DNA of 10,150 nucleotides, from the NCBI GenBank assembly GCA_030539135.1, contig JAUNSQ010000018.1, positions 1 through 10,150 of the forward strand. Reading direction: 5' to 3'. Shown here piece by piece: positions 6,566-10,150 of the stretch. Positions within the stretch are counted from its first letter, which is position 1. Each line of letters opens with the position of its first letter. Below the pieces are notes generated by a model that saw only the letters and a program-made list of their open reading frames with translations, searched no databases and was not told the DNA's origin. A program made the position numbers and the translations under genes. This stretch comes from Synergistaceae bacterium (GTDB lineage: Bacteria > Synergistota > Synergistia > Synergistales > Synergistaceae).

Positions 6566-7984
6566 TTACGCCTCCATCTCCGATTTATTTCCGTTTAACG
6601 GGAGAGAAACGGTAAACACCGTGCCCTCGCCCTCCTTGCTCTCTACTCCGATGGCTCCGCCGTGCGCTTCGATAATCGCGCGCGTTATGGCAAGCCCTAT
6701 CCCCATTCCGCCGCTCGCCCTTGTTCGTGATTTATCCGTACGGTAGAAGCGTTCAAAAATATTCGGCAAATCTTCTTTCGATATCCCTATCCCTGTATCC
6801 TTAAAGGAGACGACTATCTCATTCCCCGTCTTCTCAGCTTTTACGTATACCGTTCCTCCGCTGTCCGTATATCTCAGCGCGTTAGAGAGTATATTTTCAA
6901 ATGCCTGCCGCATCTTTGAGGTATCGACTGCCGCTTCAAGCCCTCCTTGGATGTCGCGTTTGAGCGTAACAGATTTGTTTGCGAACAGCGGATCGAACGA
7001 CAGGGCGATCTTTTCAAGGGCCTCCGACATATCGACGCTCGATATGCTCAGTTTGCTGTCCGTGCTCTCTATAACCGATAGCTTCTCCACCTCGGATATG
7101 AGCCGTGAGAGGCGTTCTATCTCGTCGACTGTGAGTTTTATCCTCTCCGGCGTGGGCTCCCATACCTTGTCTTCAAAGGCTTCGAGGTGGGACTTAACGA
7201 CCGTTACCGGGTTGCGCAGCTCGTGCGCTATGTCGCTCGTCAGACGCTTGCGCAGTATCTCCTGTTCCTCAAGCGCCATTCCCAAGCGGTCCATGCTGTC
7301 TATGAGCGTCTGTATCTCGGCGATATCGGACCTCAGACCGTCCTTCACATTGTAGTCGCCCTTGCTTATCTGGTACGCGCGCTTCGCCGCCATAAGGACC
7401 GGTCTGCTTATCCTGTCGGCCATGAAGAATGATATGAGGACCGCGATCATAAGCATGAACGCGACTGACATATAGAGCATCTTATTGAAGCGGTTCAGGA
7501 ATATCCCATCGCGGCTGTCCTTAAACGGGAGGCACACAAATGATATTTTCCCGACCTGTATTCCCCTGACGATTATTGGATCTTCGATAGTAAGGAGTTT
7601 TCCACTGCTGCCCTCGGGCGGCCGGCGCGGCGAAAGGAACGGCCTTTTCCCGCCGTCAGGAGTCTTGACATGCTTCATCTGACGCCTTGCGAAAACCTTG
7701 ACTTCCTTGTTCTCCGAGTCATAGACCGTGGCGCTTATTATCGGCCAGCGCAGGAAATCCCCGTGCAGCTGCTGTATAAAGTCGTTGTTCCAAGAATTTT
7801 CCCTGCTGTATATCTCCTGAAGCAGAAGGACTATCTCCTGCCTGTCCTCCATCAGCTTCTCGCTGGCAAACCTTTTGAACTGCCAGTTAAGGAGCTCCGA
7901 TATGGACGTCGGGATGACGACCATACATATAAGGACGATCCCGACATATTGAAACAGCATCCTGGTGCGGAGAGATTTTTTCAT
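6566..7984 (-). CDS. Membrane sensor histidine kinase (HAMP, HisKA, HATPase_c)
   Basis: A 472-residue inner-membrane sensor. TM1 is at about 10-30 and TM2 at about 168-188, enclosing a periplasmic sensor domain of about 140 residues with a basic, proline-rich stretch (FLSPRRPPEGSSG, 116-128). A HAMP linker follows (about 189-242). The phospho-acceptor is His254 in SDIAHELRNP. The ATP-binding domain is complete: N-box NILSNALRYT (364-373), G1 DTGIGI (396-401), F-box FERFYRTDKSR, G2 GGMGIGLAI (425-433). It should autophosphorylate and pass phosphate to the OmpR-type regulator encoded one base upstream (regulator stop TAG at 7988-7986, kinase ATG at 7984, GGAG in the regulator's last codons). 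The signal is unknown; its position ahead of efflux genes suggests an envelope-stress or pump-substrate signal (inference). Confidence 0.95.
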   Translation of the reverse strand: MKKSLRTRMLFQYVGIVLICMVVIPTSISELLNWQFKRFASEKLMEDRQEIVLLLQEIYSRENSWNNDFIQQLHGDFLRWPIISATVYDSENKEVKVFARRQMKHVKTPDGGKRPFLSPRRPPEGSSGKLLTIEDPIIVRGIQVGKISFVCLPFKDSRDGIFLNRFNKMLYMSVAFMLMIAVLISFFMADRISRPVLMAAKRAYQISKGDYNVKDGLRSDIAEIQTLIDSMDRLGMALEEQEILRKRLTSDIAHELRNPVTVVKSHLEAFEDKVWEPTPERIKLTVDEIERLSRLISEVEKLSVIESTDSKLSISSVDMSEALEKIALSFDPLFANKSVTLKRDIQGGLEAAVDTSKMRQAFENILSNALRYTDSGGTVYVKAEKTGNEIVVSFKDTGIGISKEDLPNIFERFYRTDKSRTRASGGMGIGLAITRAIIEAHGGAIGVESKEGEGTVFTVSLPLNGNKSEMEA

Positions 7985-7985
7985 C

Positions 7986-8672
7986 CTAACACTCCGAGAC
8001 CCTGTAGCCGAACCCGTGCACTGTCTTGATATATCCGTTCTCGTGTTCCGGGTCGGACAATTTCTTTCTTATGTTCTTTATGTAGCTGTCTATCGAACGC
8101 TCAAAGCCGTCGTACTCGTAGCCGAGCGCGTAGGTGATGATCTCGTCTCTGCTCCACGTCTTTTCGGGCCGTTCCGCCATTTTGGAAAGGATAAGGAACT
8201 CGTTGCGCGTCATTTGTACAGGCTCGCCGTTCTTCGTGACCGTGAAATTTTCCAGATCTATAACGAGAGACGACCCAACAGCAATGGTACGGGACAACAC
8301 GCCGTCGGCGGGAGCCGACTTCCTGAGCGTAGCGCGTATGCGCGCCATAAGCACCCTTGGACTGAACGGCTTTATGATGTAATCGTCAGCCCCAGCGTCA
8401 AGCCCGGAGATGACGTCTTCCTCGCCGCTGCGCGCGGTCACCATTATTATCGGGACATCGGACTTTTTGCGTATCTCACGGCAGACGTCCGTCCCCTGCA
8501 TTCCCGGGAGCATAAGGTCTAGAAGCACAAGGTCGTATGAGGAAGAGTTGAAAAGCTCGAGAGCTTTAAGCCCGTCCGGCGCGATATCGGCGCCGTAGCC
8601 ATCGCGTTCAAGGTATGCCTTCTCCACGTCCGCTATAGGCATTTCATCTTCGACTATCAGTATCCTCATCAT
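7986..8672 (-). CDS. OmpR/PhoB-family response regulator
   Basis: A 228-residue DNA-binding response regulator. The receiver (residues 1-118) has all key residues: Glu8-Asp9 acidic pair (LIVEDE), phospho-acceptor Asp52 (LVLLDLMLPGMQG), Thr79 and Lys101 (YIIKPF). The C-terminal winged helix (about 128-227) shows TRNEFLILSKMAERPEKTWS, then the recognition-helix region RSIDSYIKNIRKKL and the closing HGFGYRVSEC. It forms a pair with the kinase that follows and is the first gene of the compact regulator-kinase-pump run, so it most likely activates that operon. Two ATG codons are adjacent (8672 and 8669); GGGAGG lies 5 or 8 bases ahead, so either could be used and the difference is one residue. Similar in type to CpxR/RstA-like regulators, but I cannot assign an orthologue. 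Confidence 0.95.
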   Translation of the reverse strand: MMRILIVEDEMPIADVEKAYLERDGYGADIAPDGLKALELFNSSSYDLVLLDLMLPGMQGTDVCREIRKKSDVPIIMVTARSGEEDVISGLDAGADDYIIKPFSPRVLMARIRATLRKSAPADGVLSRTIAVGSSLVIDLENFTVTKNGEPVQMTRNEFLILSKMAERPEKTWSRDEIITYALGYEYDGFERSIDSYIKNIRKKLSDPEHENGYIKTVHGFGYRVSEC

Positions 8673-8699
8673 TACGGCCTCCCATGCTTATGTTGTCCA

Positions 8700-8728
8700 T
8701 GTAAAACAAATATATACTAAATTGTCAA
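8700..8728 (-). promoter_or_regulatory. Weak promoter candidate ahead of the response-regulator operon
   Basis: On the minus strand a perfect TTGACA (8728-8723) is followed after 17 bases by TTTACA (8705-8700), only 3/6 to the -10 consensus. The geometry would give a roughly 20-nt leader with the Shine-Dalgarno. A weak -10 would suit an activator-dependent promoter, but the surrounding DNA is AT-rich and other boxes (TATATT) are possible. Confidence 0.35.
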
Positions 8729-8732
8729 AATA

Positions 8733-9398
8733 TTAAACTATAAACTTCGATGTTTCTATGTAAAGGCGGAGAGGAATGCCCTCGCCGCCTTTCGGAAGAG
8801 TGTTACTTACGTATATTTTGCCCCTTGGTCCTCCGTGGCGAAGTTCGCCGCTCGGCCCTCCGAAGAACGGGCAATCCTTATACTTCTCAGGATTTTTGAG
8901 CATCTCCTCAAGCCTGTCGTTGTCCAGCTTATTCTTTATTCCCTGTATCTTCGAGCAAAGGGAGCGTATCTTCGCCTTGTCTACCGTGGGCTTTTTGAAC
9001 TCAGCTCTGACTTCGCCGGAAAGTTTCCTCAGCTCGTCAAACTTCGCCTTTGTCTCGGTCGAAAGTTTTGGGCCTTCCTTTCTCATCCCGGGCTTCTTAG
9101 AGAACTTCGCGGGATCTTTCAGCATCTCTTCAAAACGCGCGTCCGAGATATCGTTGCGCAGCTTCTTGATCTCCTGATGTATCTCGCGCGCCTTCGCCTT
9201 ATCGACGGTAGGCTTTGCGAGCTCCGCCCTGAGCTGTTTGTGAAGCGTGCCCATCTTTTCAAAATTCGCCTTCATCTCCGGCGTCATCTGTTTGCCTTCG
9301 AAGCGCGGGCCTCTGCCCGGTCCCGGTTCTCCGCCGAACGCCAACGCGCCGCTCACACATACCATCGTAAGGACTACCGCAAGAAATATCTTTTTCAT
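8733..9398 (-). CDS. Secreted Spy/CpxP-like (Metal_resist-type) protein with tandem internal repeat
   Basis: A 221-residue precursor. MKKIFLAVVLTMVCVSGALA is a signal peptide with an ALA cleavage site near residue 20. The mature part is charged and helical, with two gap-free 61-residue repeats (about 39-99 and 113-173, 27 identical positions by my alignment) sharing RAE, KPTVDKAK and EEMLK. Each resembles the helical hairpin of Spy/CpxP/ZraP periplasmic chaperone and metal-stress proteins; the family call is by style. ATG 9398 is preferred to the in-frame ATG at 9416, because the latter's next codons (GAG GAA) form the GGAGGA ribosome binding site and would put charged residues ahead of the signal peptide. 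The last ~20 residues (KGGEGIPLRLYIETSKFIV) are the translation of a terminator-like hairpin and following intergenic DNA, so the true C-terminus may be earlier (see findings). It precedes the response regulator, as cpxP neighbours cpxRA. Confidence 0.8.
   Translation of the reverse strand: MKKIFLAVVLTMVCVSGALAFGGEPGPGRGPRFEGKQMTPEMKANFEKMGTLHKQLRAELAKPTVDKAKAREIHQEIKKLRNDISDARFEEMLKDPAKFSKKPGMRKEGPKLSTETKAKFDELRKLSGEVRAEFKKPTVDKAKIRSLCSKIQGIKNKLDNDRLEEMLKNPEKYKDCPFFGGPSGELRHGGPRGKIYVSNTLPKGGEGIPLRLYIETSKFIV
8762..8792 (-). terminator. Terminator or attenuator hairpin inside the 3' end of the Spy-like gene
   Basis: AAAGGCGG (8762-8769) pairs with CCGCCTTT (8785-8792); after one mismatch GAGG (8771-8774) pairs with CCTC (8780-8783), leaving a 5-base loop. 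On the minus strand only three T residues follow, so termination would be leaky. It could reduce transcription from the Spy-like gene into the response-regulator operon. Confidence 0.6.
8880..9062 (-). repeat. Second copy of the 61-residue internal repeat in the Spy-like gene
   Basis: Encodes the segment from STETKAKFDEL to EEMLKNPEKY. It aligns without gaps to the copy at 9102-9284, sharing RAE, KPTVDKAK and EEMLK, at a distance of 222 bases (74 codons). The duplication is visible at protein level and looks old, because many positions have diverged. Confidence 0.75.
9102..9284 (-). repeat. First copy of the 61-residue internal repeat in the Spy-like gene
   Basis: Encodes the segment from TPEMKANFEKM to EEMLKDPAKF, directly after the Gly/Pro-rich linker that follows the signal peptide. 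Its partner is at 8880-9062. The two copies are joined by a 13-residue basic linker. Confidence 0.75.
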
Positions 9399-9482
9399 CG
9401 TTTTATCTTCCTCCATTTTCTTTTGGGTTCGTAATCATCCAACTTCAATGGTGAGATATTACCAACGGCTTATGAAAATTTT

Positions 9483-9511
9483 ATTACTAATATGTGGAGA
9501 TTTTATGTCAA
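9483..9511 (-). promoter_or_regulatory. Promoter candidate for the Spy-like gene
   Basis: A perfect TTGACA (9511-9506) is followed by a 17-base spacer and AGTAAT (9488-9483, 4/6 to the -10 consensus). It lies just downstream of the terminator of the preceding operon and would give a leader of about 78 nt to ATG 9398. Part of a 198-base gap between genes (9399-9595) that otherwise holds only that terminator. Confidence 0.5.
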
Positions 9512-9536
9512 TAAATAATATATTTTTCCAGCGTAT

Positions 9537-9570
9537 AAAAGAGCGGGCGCCCTGAAAAGGACGCCCGCTC
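9537..9570 (-). terminator. Rho-independent terminator of the 2-oxoacid oxidoreductase operon
   Basis: On the minus strand GAGCGGGCGTCC (9570-9559) pairs with GGGCGCCCGCTC (9552-9541), 12 pairs including one T-G wobble, with the 6-base loop TTTTCA and a TTTTA tail (from 9540). It starts 25 bases after the gamma-subunit stop codon. Confidence 0.9.
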
Positions 9571-9595
9571 GGCTTCGTAAACCAAACGATATCGC

Positions 9596-10147
9596 TTATT
9601 TGCCGAGACCGACCTCGCGGCCAAGTTCGTAAGCCTTTAGGTTGCTCTCAAGGAACTGCGGCTTTCTCGCGCCAAGTTTCTCTCTTATTATCGCCTTAGC
9701 CGTTTCGTCGGATATGAAATCCATAACGGCGATAACGGTGCCGAGCAGCACGACGTTAAGCGCGCGTTCGTTGCCCACGCTCGCGGCAAGCTGCGTCGCG
9801 TGTACTGGGATGACCTTTATATCGCTGCGGGTCGGCGTGTACGTCGACATATCTTCGTTGAAGATGAGTATTCCGCCGGGCTTTACAGTGCTCTCATATT
9901 TATCGAGCGACGGCTGGTTGAGAGTAACGACAACGTCCGCCTTGACGACGAACGGGGAGCTGATCTCTGCGTCGCTTACAGTGACGCCGCAGTTCGCCGT
10001 GCCTCCACGCATCTCAGGCCCGTATGACGGGAGCCATGAGACATAGCGGCCCTCTTTGATTCCGCCGTAAGCGACGAGCTGACCAAGGACCATAACGCCC
10101 TGTCCGCCAAATCCGGCGCAGAAAAGTGTGCGTGTAAAGTCTGCCAT
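9596..10147 (-). CDS. 2-oxoacid:ferredoxin oxidoreductase gamma subunit (KorC/VorC-type)
   Basis: A complete 183-residue gamma-domain protein of the pyruvate/2-oxoacid:ferredoxin oxidoreductase family. These cytoplasmic enzymes oxidatively decarboxylate 2-oxoacids to acyl-CoA, reducing ferredoxin, in anaerobic amino-acid and carbon metabolism. Diagnostic features are the N-terminal GFGGQGVMVLGQLVAYGG, the SYGPEMRGGTANCGVTVS segment and the ADVVVTLNQPSLDKYES region, ending with the helical SDETAKAIIREKLGARKP part. It is a stand-alone gamma subunit, so alpha and beta (and usually a ferredoxin-like delta) subunits should be encoded upstream, beyond the right edge. It is the last gene of its operon, as the strong terminator shortly after it indicates. 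Start ATG 10147 fits the family N-terminus; only three bases lie upstream, so the ribosome binding site cannot be seen. Substrate (2-oxoglutarate, branched-chain or aryl 2-oxoacids) cannot be decided from gamma alone. Confidence 0.93.
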   Translation of the reverse strand: MADFTRTLFCAGFGGQGVMVLGQLVAYGGIKEGRYVSWLPSYGPEMRGGTANCGVTVSDAEISSPFVVKADVVVTLNQPSLDKYESTVKPGGILIFNEDMSTYTPTRSDIKVIPVHATQLAASVGNERALNVVLLGTVIAVMDFISDETAKAIIREKLGARKPQFLESNLKAYELGREVGLGK

Positions 10148-10150
10148 CTT

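Noticed and set aside
7965..8522. Long plus-strand open frame (185 codons) antisense to the response regulator
   Set aside because: Fully covered by the regulator and kinase start on the other strand; no recognisable protein features.
9399..9416. ATG 9416 as start of the Spy-like gene
   Set aside because: Its second and third codons make up the ribosome binding site of ATG 9398, and the signal peptide starts cleanly at 9398.
1..10150. CRISPR arrays, tRNA or rRNA genes, insertion sequences
   Set aside because: No regularly spaced repeat array, no cloverleaf or rRNA-like segment and no transposase or terminal inverted repeats were seen.

Overview
The window reads as chromosomal DNA of a Gram-negative anaerobe. 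Evidence for an outer membrane is a TolC-type efflux protein, a periplasmic adaptor and a secreted Spy/CpxP-like protein. Evidence for anaerobic metabolism is the gamma subunit of a 2-oxoacid:ferredoxin oxidoreductase. The protein style and the mix of genes would fit Synergistota (Cloacibacillus/Synergistes-like amino-acid fermenters), but that placement is inferred from general resemblance and was not tested by a search. Most genes lie on the minus strand.

Left part (1-2084) is a cluster of three regulators. It opens with the 3' part of a HigA-like helix-turn-helix antitoxin gene that enters from outside the window. Converging on it is an atypical response regulator with a SARP/BTAD-type winged-helix output domain. 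Divergent from that is a helix-turn-helix regulator with an S24 (LexA/CI-like) C-terminal domain that seems to lack the catalytic serine. The AT-rich gap between the last two holds three exact copies of TGTTGTA at 11-12 bp spacing, placed as expected for a SARP-family operator, and a possible leaderless promoter for the S24-type gene.

Centre (2203-8672) is one tightly coupled minus-strand operon: OmpR-type response regulator, sensor histidine kinase, TolC-like outer membrane channel, MacA-like adaptor, MacB-type ATPase and MacB-type permease. Adjacent genes overlap by 1-4 bases or are 1 base apart. It encodes a complete tripartite ABC efflux pump together with its own two-component system. 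A long nested inverted repeat (2131-2178) closes it and also serves the convergent S24-type gene.

Upstream of the response regulator (8733-9398) is a secreted Spy/CpxP-like protein with a clear internal duplication, which resembles the CpxP/CpxRA layout. Its frame runs through a terminator-like hairpin that lies between it and the regulator, suggesting either a small frameshift or an attenuator inside the coding end. Further upstream a strong intrinsic terminator (9537-9570) ends the 2-oxoacid oxidoreductase operon, whose last gene (gamma subunit) occupies the right edge.

Taken together, the inferred logic is that the histidine kinase senses an envelope or small-molecule signal, possibly modulated by the Spy-like protein, and the response regulator drives the efflux pump genes that follow it.
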